A stretch of DNA of 64,000 nt from Mycolicibacterium sp. CBMA 247 (lineage in GTDB: Bacteria; Actinomycetota; Actinomycetes; Mycobacteriales; Mycobacteriaceae): assembly GCF_009729095.1 (NCBI RefSeq), contig NZ_VTGX01000002.1, positions 434,001 through 498,000 on the forward strand. Reading direction: 5' to 3'. Shown here in pieces: positions 1 through 10,260 of the stretch (position 1 is its first letter; each line of letters begins with the position of its first letter). The notes beneath the pieces were generated by a model, which saw nothing but the letters and a program-made list of their open reading frames with translations, was not told the DNA's origin and made no database searches. The position numbers were made by a program, and so were the translations under genes.

Positions 1-2036
1 GGACCGGCTGGGGCCACATCCGGCTGGAACCCGTCGGCAGCCGGACGGGGCAACTTCGTCGTCTCGGTTGTCATGCCGGATGTGGAGGTGGCGTTCAATG
101 CCGGGCCGTCCGCAGATTCGTCGGTCACCGGTAATCCTTTCCGCATCCCCGCCCCGGCAACACCTGCCGGGGTCCCGCCTGCGGCGGCTGCCGGGCTTGA
201 CGGCCACCGATTGGCAGAAGAATTCCTCTGATCAGGGTACGTGACGGGTACCGCCGGATGAGGTCCGACGGGCGGCGCAATTGATTGCACGGCTACCTTT
301 CCGGCTGCCGGCGACGATGCGATACGCCCCCGCCCCAGCCGGCGGCGGATCATGGCCAGGGCCGACTGGGCCTCGGGTACCCGGGCGGCAAGCATCACTC
401 CGGCGATGATCGGGACCATGATCAGGCCGAGCGCGAGCAGGCGCAGCAGTGAACCCGCGGCGCCGGCGTGCTTGGTCAGCGAGTCCAGGCCCAGCAGCTG
501 GTCGGCGACGTGGGCCACCAGGCTGGCGAGCAGCGACGCCGCGATGGTCACCAGGATCGTGCGGATCACGGCGGCGCGCAGCAGCCGGCCGCCGCGCGGA
601 CGCAGGTTGGCCTTCAGCAGCACATAACCGACCGCGGCCCCGGCGACGAATCCCAGGCCGTTGGCCAGGCCCAGGTAGCCGGCCACCATGTTGGGGTTGT
701 CGGTCAGGTGCGGTGCGGCGAGCGAGCCGATGATCTTGACGGTGGTGATCACGACGATGATGACGATCGGTGTCCACGGCCGTTCCCGCGCGTAGAACAC
801 GCGCAGTTGCAGCAACACCAGCGCGTAGGGGATCAGCGTGAACGCCGACAGCGTGATCGCCATGCCGAGGTAGCCGGCGTCGGTGGCGCTGAAATTGCCG
901 TAGGCGAACAGCGCGCTGCCGATCGCGGGCCCGCCGACGGTCATCATCGCCACGATCGGGATCAGCGTCACCATGGTCAGCCTGGTGGCCAGTGAAAGAT
1001 CGTCCAGGACGGCTGGGACGTCATCGGCGGCCGCGTTGCGGCTCAGGCGCGGCATCACCACGGTGAGCACCGTGACGCCGATCATCCCGAACGGCAGCAT
1101 CAGCACCAGCCACGTGTAGTTGTAGATGGCCGGGCCCGAGGCGGCCGCGGTGCTGGCGATCTGGTTGCCGACGATCAGGCCGATCTGGCTGATCAGGACG
1201 TAGAGCACCATCGCGGCGGCCATGGTGCCGAATTTCTTGAGCCGGTCGTCGATGCCCCACAGCGGCCGCAGGCTGACCCGTTCTTCGCGGATCGCCGCGA
1301 ACAGCACCGCGGCCTGGGCAACCACACCCAGCGTGGTGCCGATACCCAGGACCAGCAGCTTGGCCGTGCCCATCTGGACCGGATCGCTCGACAATTCCCC
1401 GGGCACCAGGACGAAGACGCCCAGCGTCACGATCGCCACCACGTTGTTGACCACCGGTGCCCAGGCCGGGGGACCGAACACGTTGCGGGTGTTGAGGATC
1501 GCCATGAACACCGAGGACAGGCCGTAGAACAGCACCTGCGGTAGCAGTAGGTAGGCGAACGCGGTGGTCAGCGGATTGTTGACCTGCGGATCGCTGCCGA
1601 GCATGAGCCGCACCAGCAGTGGCGCGCACAGCACCGAGAGCACGGTGGTGATCAGCAGCAACGTGGTGGCCAGGGTGACCAGGCGCCGGACGAAGTCGGT
1701 GCCGCCGTCGGCGTCGTCGCGTTCGGCCCGGGCCAGTACCGGCACGAAGATCGCGGTGAACGTGGCCTCAAGCACCAGCGCGGCCACCATGTTGGGCAGC
1801 TGGTTGGCCACCGAGAACGAACTGGTCAAGGGCCCGCCGAGTAGGGCCATGAGCAGCACGAACCGGAAGAATCCGGTGATCCGCGAGATCAGCGTGGCGA
1901 ATGCCATGCCCCACGAGCGTGAGACCACCGCGGCGTCGGAGAGCTCCGCGCGCCCGGCCGGCCGGGCGGGGCCCGTCGCATGGGGAATCCGCGGCGGGCC
2001 TGGCGGGCGGGCCACGGGTTGGTCGGGCGAGGTCAT
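1..2036 (-). CDS. murJ: Lipid II flippase MurJ/MviN, 3' part cut by the window edge
   Basis: The frame stays open from an ATG at 2036 to the left edge, about 678 codons. MurJ flips the peptidoglycan precursor lipid II across the cytoplasmic membrane. After a short Pro/Arg-rich N-terminus the protein has many hydrophobic segments; the first (near residue 50) holds the family signature ISRITGFFRF, and the last ends near residue 570 before an Arg-rich stretch (IRRRLGRGR). About 100 polar, Pro/Ala-rich residues follow. In M. tuberculosis (Rv3910) such a linker leads to a cytoplasmic pseudokinase domain, which would lie beyond this window. The start ATG overlaps the TGA of the upstream DUF6049 gene (ATGA), so translation is probably coupled. 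The start is set by that overlap; the product assignment is confident. Confidence 0.93.
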   Translation of the reverse strand, partial: MTSPDQPVARPPGPPRIPHATGPARPAGRAELSDAAVVSRSWGMAFATLISRITGFFRFVLLMALLGGPLTSSFSVANQLPNMVAALVLEATFTAIFVPVLARAERDDADGGTDFVRRLVTLATTLLLITTVLSVLCAPLLVRLMLGSDPQVNNPLTTAFAYLLLPQVLFYGLSSVFMAILNTRNVFGPPAWAPVVNNVVAIVTLGVFVLVPGELSSDPVQMGTAKLLVLGIGTTLGVVAQAAVLFAAIREERVSLRPLWGIDDRLKKFGTMAAAMVLYVLISQIGLIVGNQIASTAAASGPAIYNYTWLVLMLPFGMIGVTVLTVVMPRLSRNAAADDVPAVLDDLSLATRLTMVTLIPIVAMMTVGGPAIGSALFAYGNFSATDAGYLGMAITLSAFTLIPYALVLLQLRVFYARERPWTPIVIIVVITTVKIIGSLAAPHLTDNPNMVAGYLGLANGLGFVAGAAVGYVLLKANLRPRGGRLLRAAVIRTILVTIAASLLASLVAHVADQLLGLDSLTKHAGAAGSLLRLLALGLIMVPIIAGVMLAARVPEAQSALAMIRRRLGRGRIASSPAAGKVAVQSIAPPVGPHPAVPVTYPDQRNSSANRWPSSPAAAAGGTPAGVAGAGMRKGLPVTDESADGPALNATSTSGMTTETTKLPRPAADGFQPDVAPAG

Positions 2037-4534
2037 CTGGGTTGCTCCGGACCCGATGAGGGCGTCGGTGAGGAAGCCGGTGTGGAGGAAGCCGGCGCCG
2101 GGGCGGCGGGCGTGGACGGGGCCTCGTCATTGCTGAACGCGATGGCGACCTCGAGCGGGTCGGGGTGTTCCCCCGGCGGGATCAGGTCCGCGCGGTCGGG
2201 CTGGCCGCGGAAGCGGTGCCACAACCGGCGGCCGGCCAGCGCCACCAGGACCGCGCCGGCCGACAGCGTGATGAAGAACAGCACCTTGCCGTAGGCGTTG
2301 GAGTGCACCGACAACCGCACGGGATCGCCCAGGGTCAGGCCGTCGGCGGTTTGCAAGCTCACGTCGACGGCCACCCGTTGGGTGAAGTGCACCTCGATCG
2401 GAACCCGCAGCGGCAGGTAGCCGGGCGGCAGCTCGATCTCGCCCAGGTCGGTGACGGTCATCCCGGGCGGCGCGTCGACGTGCAGCCGGACCCGTACCGG
2501 CACCGGAAGGTCGTTCCGCAGGGCCAGCGGCAGCGGGCTGCGTTCGGTGGCCAGCGTGTAGGCCCCGCCCGGATTGACGATCGTCACCGCGCCGAACATG
2601 TCGTTCACACTGCGGCTGACGGTCTGCAACCGCTGGTCGGCCAGCCCCTCGCGAGCCTCGGGAGGCACGGACTGGCTGAGCGCCCGCAGCATGTCCTCAC
2701 GCAGCGGCGCGGTGTACTGCATGCCGGTCAGGCCGGTGCGTTCGTCGGTGGTCAGCGCGGCGGTCAATCCCCACAGCCGGGTCATCACCGCGGCGATACC
2801 GCTGTTGATGTTCTCGTCGATCGCGCTGTGCGGGTTGCCGAGAGAATCCGGCGGCGGGGGCGCCAGGGGCTCGGGCGGCATCGCATTGCTTTCGGCGATC
2901 ACCGTGGGCAGCGGGCGCGGCGTGGCCAGCCCGGCGTGGATCGTGGTGGCCACCGTGGTGAGGATGGCCTGGGCATCGTCGGCGTCCAGCGACCACACGA
3001 GCGGTGGCATAAGGATCTGAGTCCGGGGCACCTCGGCCGGGGTGAGCCCGCGCCACAGCAACGCCCCCAGCGCGTCTTGGCGACGCGCGGTCTGTGAGTC
3101 GTGGCGTACCGGTATGGCCAGCGACGGGTCCAGGTAGGACGGCGCCACCGGGTCGGTGCCGGCACCGGCCAGCGCGGCCCCGACTGCGGGGTCGAATCCG
3201 GCCGCGACCACCTCCGGGCGGTACCGAAGCGCCGTCACATCGGCGGTCGCGGGGGCACCGGTCGCCGAATCCTGTGCGGCGATGTGGGCTGCCGCGATGG
3301 CGACCGTCCGGCCTTGGGCGGCCAGCAGATCCAGGGCGGGACGGGTGAGCGGACCGTCGGCCAGAATGCTGGCTCCCCGGATCGAGCTGACGCCGAGAAT
3401 CTGGTCGACGATGTCACCGGCACCGTTGGTGGCGATCGCACTCAGGCCCGGGTCTCCGACGCGCTGCAGTGCGGTCAGATCGGCCTGGGCGTAGTTGGTG
3501 GGCGCGACGCAGAGTCGTCCGGCCAGGGCGCGTAGTCGGTTCAGCCAGCCGACGGCGGCTTCCTGGCCGGTACCGGGACGGGTCGGGGTTCTGGGCCCGG
3601 TGTCGGGACCGTCGTTGACGACGTAGCCGCCGGTCATCGCATTGACGGTGACCAGCAGATCCGGGTCGACCGCAAGACACAGGGCGGTACGCATCTGGCC
3701 GCCGGAGTCGACCGTGGGCCCGGTGGCGAAGTCGGCCGCCGACAACAGGGTGTCCAGCCGCCCGCCGGGGGCCAGCGAGGCGGCCAGGCTGTCGTCGACC
3801 AACCGCACCGGTGTGGTGCCGCCGGGGGCACCCGGTGCCAGCCGCGGCCGGTCGGCCAGCGGCCACAGCATGGTCATCCGCACCGGATGCGAAGTGTCCG
3901 GCGGAATCACCGCATTGAGGGTGTCGACGGCCGACGTCGAGTCGGGGGTGGAGCCTGCCGGCCGGTCCGCGGGCACCCCGAGGACGGGCAGCAGGAAGCG
4001 GGCGTCGTCGAGCCGGGCCGGCGCACCGTAGTCCGGCGTGCCGTTGACGTTGATCAGCACCGGGTAGACGCCGGGCTCCTGGATGTGAAGGGATCCGACA
4101 CCTTCCGAGCGCAGCGGGTAGGACAGCGTGAAGCCCACCGATTCGCCGCGTTGCATCTCGGGCGCCACGGTGACGAAGTCGGCGACCGGCTCGAACTTGT
4201 CCAGTTCGCCGGTGAGGTCGGTGCGAAGCTGACTCGAAGAGGTGACCGCCTTCGCGTGCTCCATCCGGATCATCACGTCGCGCACCGGCCGGTCACCCAC
4301 ATTGAGTACGGTTCCGCTGACCGTCAGCACCGAATCGCTGGTGGTGGTGACGACTTCGGGGGAGACCCGGTCGATCCGGATCTGCAGGAACGGCAGTGCT
4401 CCGGGTTCACCTGCGCTCGCTCGGGGCAGCAGCGCGGCGGTGGACCACACCGAGAACATCAACACCACGACCGCAAGCACCACTGTGCGCGCCAGGAGGG
4501 ATAACCCTCGGCGCACCGCCGGGGCGGCGGTCAT
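2033..4534 (-). CDS. DUF6049 family membrane-anchored extracellular protein (Rv3909-like)
   Basis: 833 residues if translation begins at 4534, where ATG overlaps the mutT4 stop (ATGA); an in-frame ATG 15 bases upstream (4549) is possible. An N-terminal hydrophobic segment (residues ~10-35, ending near ASA) is a signal peptide or anchor. A long extracytoplasmic region with beta-rich stretches follows, then one transmembrane helix near the C-terminus ([18 protein letters not shown]) and a short Pro/Ser-rich cytoplasmic tail. This matches the conserved mycobacterial protein always encoded between mutT4 and murJ. The function is not established. Four-base overlaps on both sides suggest production in a fixed ratio with the flippase, so a role in cell-wall precursor export is a reasonable inference from context only. 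Confidence 0.85.
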   Translation of the reverse strand: MTAAPAVRRGLSLLARTVVLAVVVLMFSVWSTAALLPRASAGEPGALPFLQIRIDRVSPEVVTTTSDSVLTVSGTVLNVGDRPVRDVMIRMEHAKAVTSSSQLRTDLTGELDKFEPVADFVTVAPEMQRGESVGFTLSYPLRSEGVGSLHIQEPGVYPVLINVNGTPDYGAPARLDDARFLLPVLGVPADRPAGSTPDSTSAVDTLNAVIPPDTSHPVRMTMLWPLADRPRLAPGAPGGTTPVRLVDDSLAASLAPGGRLDTLLSAADFATGPTVDSGGQMRTALCLAVDPDLLVTVNAMTGGYVVNDGPDTGPRTPTRPGTGQEAAVGWLNRLRALAGRLCVAPTNYAQADLTALQRVGDPGLSAIATNGAGDIVDQILGVSSIRGASILADGPLTRPALDLLAAQGRTVAIAAAHIAAQDSATGAPATADVTALRYRPEVVAAGFDPAVGAALAGAGTDPVAPSYLDPSLAIPVRHDSQTARRQDALGALLWRGLTPAEVPRTQILMPPLVWSLDADDAQAILTTVATTIHAGLATPRPLPTVIAESNAMPPEPLAPPPPDSLGNPHSAIDENINSGIAAVMTRLWGLTAALTTDERTGLTGMQYTAPLREDMLRALSQSVPPEAREGLADQRLQTVSRSVNDMFGAVTIVNPGGAYTLATERSPLPLALRNDLPVPVRVRLHVDAPPGMTVTDLGEIELPPGYLPLRVPIEVHFTQRVAVDVSLQTADGLTLGDPVRLSVHSNAYGKVLFFITLSAGAVLVALAGRRLWHRFRGQPDRADLIPPGEHPDPLEVAIAFSNDEAPSTPAAPAPASSTPASSPTPSSGPEQPR

Positions 4535-5367
4535 GATCCCTGTCCGCATCCGTTCGTGCGCCGGCGGGGCTGGGGTTGCGCAGATTCGTCGCGGCGGTGA
4601 TTACGGGTGTGCGAGTGGGTCTGGGGACGCCGCCGAGGCGCGCTGCGGGGCAGCGGCGGCAGGGCGCCCGGCCCGTCGGTGTGGAGCCTGTCGATGAGCT
4701 CCCCGGCCACCTCGGCGAGCTTGCGCTCGTCGGCGTAGGCCAAGCGGGACGGCAGTTCCCGCAGCGGGACCCAGGCGACCTCGGTCACCTCGACGTCGTC
4801 GTCGGACAGTTCACCGCCCTGGAAGCGCAGGAGGTAGTGGTGCACGGTCTTGTGCACCCGGTGACCCTCGGTGACGAACCAGTAGTCGATGCTGCCCAGC
4901 GCTGCCAGCACGTCACCGCGGATGCCGGTTTCTTCGGCGACTTCACGGATGGCGGTCTGCTCGGCTGTCTCGCCTTGTTCGATGTGACCCTTCGGCAGCG
5001 ACCACAGCATTCGCCCGCGCCGGTCGACGCGGCCGATCAATGCCGCCACCTGGGTGTCCTTGGGACCGTCGATTCCGTCGATGACCAGGCCACCGGCCGA
5101 GGTCTCGTGAACGGTGCGTAGCCGTTCCGGTGGGCGACGTGACCGAGACTTGTGTTGTTTGGACTGGTCGCGCGGGGTCGGCGTGGGACTTGCGGTGCCG
5201 ACGGGCGCTGCGCTGGGGTTGTCGGTGTGACGTTCGGCATCAACACCCTGATCGCCGGCCGGTAGGCCGGCCGCCCTCTGTGCACGACGACGACCACGAC
5301 GCCGACTACGGCGCCGTCGTGGTTTGGCCTGTTCGCCGTCCGACACCCAAGCGATAGTAGCTGCCAT
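4531..5367 (-). CDS. mutT4: Nudix hydrolase MutT4
   Basis: 278 residues. A complete Nudix box lies at residues ~127-149 (G-x5-E-x7-REVAEETGI), the Mg-binding site of hydrolases acting on nucleoside diphosphate-linked compounds. The first ~80 residues are a low-complexity arm with a very basic block ([12 protein letters not shown] at ~17-28) and a Pro/Ser-rich linker, as in mycobacterial MutT4 (Rv3908). I chose ATG 5367 ([10 protein letters not shown]) because GGAGG lies eight bases before it; an upstream in-frame ATG at 5388 has no such site. First gene of a coupled minus-strand operon with the DUF6049 protein and murJ, divergent from pcnA across a 63-bp gap. The substrate cannot be read from sequence. 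Confidence 0.9.
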   Translation of the reverse strand: MAATIAWVSDGEQAKPRRRRSRRRGRRRAQRAAGLPAGDQGVDAERHTDNPSAAPVGTASPTPTPRDQSKQHKSRSRRPPERLRTVHETSAGGLVIDGIDGPKDTQVAALIGRVDRRGRMLWSLPKGHIEQGETAEQTAIREVAEETGIRGDVLAALGSIDYWFVTEGHRVHKTVHHYLLRFQGGELSDDDVEVTEVAWVPLRELPSRLAYADERKLAEVAGELIDRLHTDGPGALPPLPRSAPRRRPQTHSHTRNHRRDESAQPQPRRRTNGCGQGS

Positions 5368-5430
5368 GGGGTTGGCCTCCTGCCACACTCGCCGGTTGTC
5401 GCGGGACCGCGCGCATTAGGCTCATCGAAC

Positions 5431-6888
5431 GTGCCCGAAGCTGCTGCTACAGATGCCGAATTGCTGGCCGGTGCGCTGGTCGCGCTGAACCACCGCGCCG
5501 AGGTGCTGCGCGCGCTCGGTGCGGCGTTCGCTGCGGCGGGCCACGAGCTGTATCTGGTCGGGGGCAGTGTGCGCGACGCGCTGCTGGGCCGGTTGACCGA
5601 GCACAGTGATCTCGATTTCACCACCGACGCCCGCCCCGAGCAGATGCTGAAGTTCCTGCGACCGTGGGCCGACGCGCTGTGGGATACCGGCATCGAGTTC
5701 GGCACCATCGGCGTGGGCAAAGGCGGGCACCGGCTGGAGATCACCACGTTCCGCGCTGACAGCTACGACCAGGTGTCGCGGAATCCGACGGTCGAGTTCG
5801 GCGACAACCTCGACGACGACCTGGTTCGTCGCGACTTCACCGTCAACGCCATGGCGGTACGCATCACTGCCGACGGCCCGGCCGAATTCCATGATCCCCT
5901 AGGCGGTTTGGCGGCCATACAGGCCAAGGTGCTCGACACTCCGTCGGCGCCCGAGGTGTCTTTCGGAGACGATCCGCTACGGATGCTGCGCGCGGCCCGG
6001 TTCGTGTCCCAGCTGGGATTCGGGGTGGCCCCGCGGGTGCTCGAGGCGCTGCTGGATATGGCCACGCAGCTGCAGCGCATCACCGTCGAGCGGGTGGCTG
6101 CCGAACTGGACAAGCTGCTGCTTGGCGCAGATCCCGTTGCCGGTGTCGATCTGATGGTGCAGACCGGGCTGGGTGATGTGGTGCTGCCCGAGGTCGGCGA
6201 GATGCGGATGGCCATCGACGAACACCACCAGCACAAGGACGTTTACTGGCATTCGCTGACGGTGCTGCGCCAGGCCATAGAACTGGAGGATGAGGGTCCG
6301 GATCTGGTGTTGCGCTGGGCGGCGCTGCTGCACGACATCGGCAAGCCCGCGACCCGCAAGCACGAATCTGACGGCGGGGTGAGCTTCCACCACCACGAGG
6401 TGGTCGGCGCCAAGATGGTCCGCAAGCGGATGCGTGCGCTCAAGTACTCCAAGCAGATGGTCGACGACGTATCGCAGTTGGTCTATCTACATCTGCGGTT
6501 CCACGGCTACGCCGACGACGTGGGCACCGGCAAGTGGACGGATTCGGCGGTGCGTCGCTACGTGACCGATGCCGGTCCGCTGGTGGGCAGGCTGCACAAG
6601 CTGGTGCGCGCCGACTGCACCACCCGCAACAAGCGCCGGGCCGCGCGGCTGCAGGCCAACTACGACGATCTGGAGACCCGGATCACCGAGCTGGCGGCCA
6701 AGGAGGACCTGCAGCGGGTCCGGCCGGATCTCGACGGCAACGAGATCATGGAGATCCTCGGTGTCCCGGCGGGCCCGCAGATCGGCGAGGCCTGGCGGTA
6801 TCTCAAGGAGCTGCGGCTCGACCACGGGCCGCTGTCCCGCGAGCAGGCCATCGACGAATTGTTGAAGTGGTGGAACGCCAGGGGCTGA
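5431..6888 (+). CDS. pcnA: CCA-adding tRNA nucleotidyltransferase
   Basis: 485 residues from a GTG start. Adds or repairs the 3'-CCA of tRNA. The class II nucleotidyltransferase head shows the nucleotide loop GGSVRDALLGR (residues ~44-54), the metal-binding pair in DLDFTTD (~60-66) and RRDFTVNAMAV (~133-143). A C-terminal HD domain follows with LHDIGKP (~300-306) and a further His cluster FHHHE. This is the Rv3907c-type actinobacterial enzyme, historically labelled poly(A) polymerase PcnA. It is transcribed away from mutT4, and the Asp-rich repeat gene follows 18 bases after its stop, possibly on the same transcript. Confidence 0.93.
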   Translation: MPEAAATDAELLAGALVALNHRAEVLRALGAAFAAAGHELYLVGGSVRDALLGRLTEHSDLDFTTDARPEQMLKFLRPWADALWDTGIEFGTIGVGKGGHRLEITTFRADSYDQVSRNPTVEFGDNLDDDLVRRDFTVNAMAVRITADGPAEFHDPLGGLAAIQAKVLDTPSAPEVSFGDDPLRMLRAARFVSQLGFGVAPRVLEALLDMATQLQRITVERVAAELDKLLLGADPVAGVDLMVQTGLGDVVLPEVGEMRMAIDEHHQHKDVYWHSLTVLRQAIELEDEGPDLVLRWAALLHDIGKPATRKHESDGGVSFHHHEVVGAKMVRKRMRALKYSKQMVDDVSQLVYLHLRFHGYADDVGTGKWTDSAVRRYVTDAGPLVGRLHKLVRADCTTRNKRRAARLQANYDDLETRITELAAKEDLQRVRPDLDGNEIMEILGVPAGPQIGEAWRYLKELRLDHGPLSREQAIDELLKWWNARG

Positions 6889-6906
6889 CCGTGCGTCTGA
6901 TCAGTC

Positions 6907-7398
6907 ATGGACTACTGCCTGGGTGACCCCGACGGGACCGCGACCATTTTCACCGGGGCGCCCGATGTGGATGTGGATGGCAACGGCAGCCCTGACGGCA
7001 TCGGGCTCGACCTCGACGGGGACGGCCGGATCGACGACGTGATGGCCGATCTCGACGGTGACGGTATCGCCGAGCGTGCGGTGCTCGACGTCGATGACGA
7101 CGGGCAGGCCGAAAGCTATTTCTCCGACGACGGTTCGGGCACCTGGGCGGTGCGCGTGGATCGGTCTGGGCAGGTCCGCTGGTTCGGGCTGGATGGGACG
7201 GAACACACCGGCGGACCGCTGGTCGATTTCGACGGGGACGGCGCCGCCGACGACCGGTTGATCGACGTTGACGGGGACGGCCTGGCCGATCGGGCGTTGG
7301 CCGGAGAATCTGCGTACGTCGATATCGATGGGGACGGCCGCTGGGACATGAAGCTGGCCGATACCGATGGGGACGGCCGCGCCGACTCGGTGTCGTGA
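6907..7398 (+). CDS. Asp/Gly-rich calcium-binding-type repeat protein (Rv3906c-like)
   Basis: 163 very acidic residues built from about eight copies of a short DxDxDGxxD motif (for example DLDGDGRID, DLDGDGIAE, DFDGDGAAD, DVDGDGLAD, DIDGDGRWD, DTDGDGRAD). The pattern resembles thrombospondin-3, dockerin or EF-hand calcium loops. There is no signal peptide and no membrane segment, so export is not evident. It follows pcnA closely, as the equivalent gene does in other mycobacteria. Binding of Ca2+ is inferred from the motif spacing; the biological role is unknown. Confidence 0.8.
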   Translation: MDYCLGDPDGTATIFTGAPDVDVDGNGSPDGIGLDLDGDGRIDDVMADLDGDGIAERAVLDVDDDGQAESYFSDDGSGTWAVRVDRSGQVRWFGLDGTEHTGGPLVDFDGDGAADDRLIDVDGDGLADRALAGESAYVDIDGDGRWDMKLADTDGDGRADSVS

Positions 7399-7413
7399 CG
7401 GGTCACCTGGCAC

Positions 7414-7475
7414 CGCGAGCGACCGTGTTTGTACGCGACACGCCGCGCAATGCTGTACAGAAGGGGTCGCTCGCG
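7414..7475. terminator. Bidirectional terminator-like inverted repeat between convergent genes
   Basis: Perfect 11-base arms CGCGAGCGACC (7414-7424) and GGTCGCTCGCG (7465-7475) enclose a 40-base loop that itself holds a GTAC pair. It fills most of the 79-bp gap between two convergent genes, as expected for a shared intrinsic terminator without a clear T-run, which is common in mycobacteria. It is also the point where the Rv39xx-like and Rv00xx-like gene blocks join. Confidence 0.55.
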
Positions 7476-7477
7476 CG

Positions 7478-8254
7478 TCAGCTTCGCCCCGCGCCTGGAG
7501 GGCCGGCGAAAGCCTGAGCGATGGTCAGCCACTTGGCCGCGTCATCACCCACCGCAGTCACGTCCAGTTCCGAAGGTGCCCGCCGCTGGGTGACCAGCAT
7601 GCAGAAGTCTTCGGCCGAACCCGTCACGCGCTGCTGCGCGTCCTGCGGTCCCCACTCCCACAGCGAGCCGTCGGGTGCGCGCAGCTCGACCCGGAACGGC
7701 TCGGCCGGTGGCGTCAGACCGTGCACGGTGAACGCGAAATCCCTTGTGCGCACACCGATATGGGCGATCGAACGCAGCCGTGCGGTGGCGGGCCGGTGCA
7801 CCCCGAGCGCGTCGGCCACATCGAGGCCGTGCGCCCAGGTCTCCATCATGCGGGCGGTGGCCATCGACGGCGCACTCATGGGCGGGCCGAACCAGGGCAG
7901 CTTGCGGCCCTCGGGCACGTTCACCAACTCGGCGTGCAATCTCGCGCGGGTCTCGCGCCAGTCGGCCAGCAGCTGATCCGGTGGCGTGAGGGCAAGTTCC
8001 TCTGCCGCGGTATCGACGAACCCGGTCGGGTCCTGCATCGCCTCGGCGAGAACGTCGTCGAAGCCGGGCTTGTCGGTGATTGCGGTCACCGACACGCGGT
8101 CGGTCCACAGCAGGTGCGCAATCTGGTGGGCGATGGTCCAGCCCTCGGCTGGGGTGGCAGTGGCCCAGCGCTCGGGTGGCAGGTCGGCCACCAGCGCATC
8201 GAGTACGTCGCTCTCGGCGGACAGGTCGGCCACGATCGGCCCGGCGCTCACCAT
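7478..8254 (-). CDS. TIGR03084-type DinB/mycothiol-dependent metal-binding protein (Rv0036c-like)
   Basis: 258 residues. The N-terminal half is a DinB-like four-helix domain related to mycothiol-dependent maleylpyruvate isomerase. Candidate metal-binding histidines lie in [11 protein letters not shown] (~44-54) and [15 protein letters not shown] (~140-154). A smaller C-terminal domain with SCP2-like character follows ([16 protein letters not shown]). Members are thought to bind a divalent metal and use mycothiol or a related thiol; the actual reaction is unknown. It is convergent with the Asp-rich repeat gene, and the MFS gene upstream on the same strand is only 22 bases away, so the two may be co-transcribed. 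Confidence 0.82.
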   Translation of the reverse strand: MVSAGPIVADLSAESDVLDALVADLPPERWATATPAEGWTIAHQIAHLLWTDRVSVTAITDKPGFDDVLAEAMQDPTGFVDTAAEELALTPPDQLLADWRETRARLHAELVNVPEGRKLPWFGPPMSAPSMATARMMETWAHGLDVADALGVHRPATARLRSIAHIGVRTRDFAFTVHGLTPPAEPFRVELRAPDGSLWEWGPQDAQQRVTGSAEDFCMLVTQRRAPSELDVTAVGDDAAKWLTIAQAFAGPPGAGRS

Positions 8255-8276
8255 GGCGGTCAGCCTAGACCGGGGA

Positions 8277-9512
8277 TCACATCCGCTTCGGGGATGCCAC
8301 CGCGGCGTGCAGGCCGAGCCCGATCAGATAGGCCACGGCCCCGGCGGCCACCAGGCCGGGTGATTGCCCGTCGGCGGGGATCACCGCGGCCGCCGCCGCG
8401 ATCGCCGCGACGAACGCCATCCAGAACAGCGCGTCCTGCACGGTGAACACGTGACCGCGCAGCGCGTCGTCGACGTCGATCTGGATCGCCGAATCCGCGC
8501 ACAGCTTCACCAGCTGCCCGGCCGCACCGAGTAGCAGCCCACAGCCCAGCATCACGGGCACGTGCAGCCCGATGGCCAGGAGCTGGATCACCGCAGCGCA
8601 GCCGAGCGCGCCGTTGGCTGTCGCGTAGCGCCCGAACCGGCCGATCACCGCCGGCGCCACCACCGTGGCCGCGAACTGTCCGATACCGCCGGCGGCCACG
8701 AAAACGAATGCGGTTCCCAGACCCAGCCCGGTCACATCCGGGTTGTCGGTGTGGCGGACGATCACCAGCACCAGCAGCGAGTTGATCCCGAAGGCCATCC
8801 GGTGCGCGGCCAGCCCGGCCAGGGTGGCCGCGACCGCGCGTACGGCCAACACCGTGCGCGCGCCGTGCACCCAGCCGGTGGACACCGCATAGGCCACCGA
8901 GCCGTGGATGGCGCGCTTGCTCTCGTGCGGGCCCAGCACATGCGGCCCGAACCGCACCGACAACCACAACGCCAGCGCGACCGGGACCGCCACGATGAAC
9001 ATGACCACCGCGGCTCCGGCGTCGTCGGCGCCGAACACCCTGCGCGCCAGCAGCATGGACGCCGCGCCCAGGAACGCGGCGAGCGCGCCGATCGCGGTGG
9101 CCACCGAGTTCATCGTCACGACCCGGTCGGCCGGCACCACATCGGGCAGCGAGGCTGACAGACCGGACGAGACGAACCGCGTCAATCCGTTGCCGATCAG
9201 CGCGCAGCACAGGATTGGCACATCGCCGACGCCGAAGGCCAGCAGCGTACCCACCAGCAGCACCACCAGCAGCCGGCCGAGGTTGGCTCCGATGAGCACC
9301 AGACGTCGGTCCCAGCGGTCCAGCAGGGCCCCGGCGAACGGGCCGAGCACCGAGTACGGCAGGAACATCACCGCGAATGCGGCGGCGATCTCCCACGGTT
9401 CGGCCTGCCGTTCGGGGTTGAACAGGATCGCGCCGGCCAACCCGGCCTGGAACAGGCCGTCGCCGAACTGGCTGACCGCGCGCAACTCCAGCAGCCTGCG
9501 GAACTCGGTCAT
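8277..9512 (-). CDS. MFS-type integral membrane transporter (Rv0037c-like)
   Basis: 411 residues if it starts at ATG 9512 ([19 protein letters not shown]). About ten to twelve hydrophobic segments are visible. The short loop after the second segment carries DRWDRR, the MFS motif-A equivalent. A GTG about 16 codons upstream is an alternative start; the frame is open further, but that part is not protein-like. The substrate is unknown; proteins of this group are usually labelled efflux permeases. It is divergent from yqgE across ~136 bp. Confidence 0.85.
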   Translation of the reverse strand: MTEFRRLLELRAVSQFGDGLFQAGLAGAILFNPERQAEPWEIAAAFAVMFLPYSVLGPFAGALLDRWDRRLVLIGANLGRLLVVLLVGTLLAFGVGDVPILCCALIGNGLTRFVSSGLSASLPDVVPADRVVTMNSVATAIGALAAFLGAASMLLARRVFGADDAGAAVVMFIVAVPVALALWLSVRFGPHVLGPHESKRAIHGSVAYAVSTGWVHGARTVLAVRAVAATLAGLAAHRMAFGINSLLVLVIVRHTDNPDVTGLGLGTAFVFVAAGGIGQFAATVVAPAVIGRFGRYATANGALGCAAVIQLLAIGLHVPVMLGCGLLLGAAGQLVKLCADSAIQIDVDDALRGHVFTVQDALFWMAFVAAIAAAAAVIPADGQSPGLVAAGAVAYLIGLGLHAAVASPKRM

Positions 9513-9648
9513 GCCGCGCAACGAGTGCCAGAGGGCACGGGGAGCGCGAGTGTGAACCACCCGATCAACAGTACAAAGCTGCGCCGAAATCCGACCGCGC
9601 CCGGGCTTGTTCGCCACGTCTTGGCAATCGCGGTGCCATGATGTAGGC

Positions 9649-10254
9649 GTGGCGCAGTCAGAAGATCCGGAGGATTTCATCGCGCCTGCGGCGCACCGGG
9701 TACGACCTGGCACGCTGTTGCTGGCCAATACCGATCTGCTGGAGCCGACGTTCCGGCGCAGCGTCATCTACATCGTCGAGCACAATGCCGGCGGATCCCT
9801 CGGTGTGGTGCTGAACCGGCCCAGCGAGACAGCGGTCTACAACGTGCTGCCGCAGTGGGCGAAGCTCACCACCAAACCCAAGACGATGTTCATCGGCGGC
9901 CCGGTCAAGCGGGACTCGGCGCTGTGCCTGGCGACTCTGCGGGTCGGTATGCATGCCGACGGCGTCCCCGGGCTACGGCACGTGCAAGGCCGCGTGGTGA
10001 TGGTCGATCTCGACGCCGATCCGGACACGCTGGCCCCGATGATCGAGGGCGTACGGATTTTCGCTGGATATTCCGGCTGGACCATCGGCCAACTGGACGG
10101 CGAGATCGAACGGGACGACTGGATCGTGCTCTCGGCGCTGCCGTCGGATGTACTGATCGAGCCTCGCATCGACCTGTGGGGCCGGGTGCTGCGTCGTCAG
10201 CCGTTGCCGATGTCGCTGCTGGCGACCCACCCGATCGACGTCAGCCGGAATTAG
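9649..10254 (+). CDS. YqgE/AlgH family protein (UPF0301)
   Basis: 201 residues from a GTG at 9649 ([10 protein letters not shown]), the start used by close relatives; an upstream in-frame ATG at 9607 would add an unlikely extension. The UPF0301 core is clear: [41 protein letters not shown] and the C-terminal [19 protein letters not shown]. Nearly collinear with Rv0038. The biochemical function is unresolved; AlgH was named from a link to alginate regulation in Pseudomonas that need not apply here. Confidence 0.92.
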   Translation: MAQSEDPEDFIAPAAHRVRPGTLLLANTDLLEPTFRRSVIYIVEHNAGGSLGVVLNRPSETAVYNVLPQWAKLTTKPKTMFIGGPVKRDSALCLATLRVGMHADGVPGLRHVQGRVVMVDLDADPDTLAPMIEGVRIFAGYSGWTIGQLDGEIERDDWIVLSALPSDVLIEPRIDLWGRVLRRQPLPMSLLATHPIDVSRN

Positions 10255-10260
10255 CCCTGG

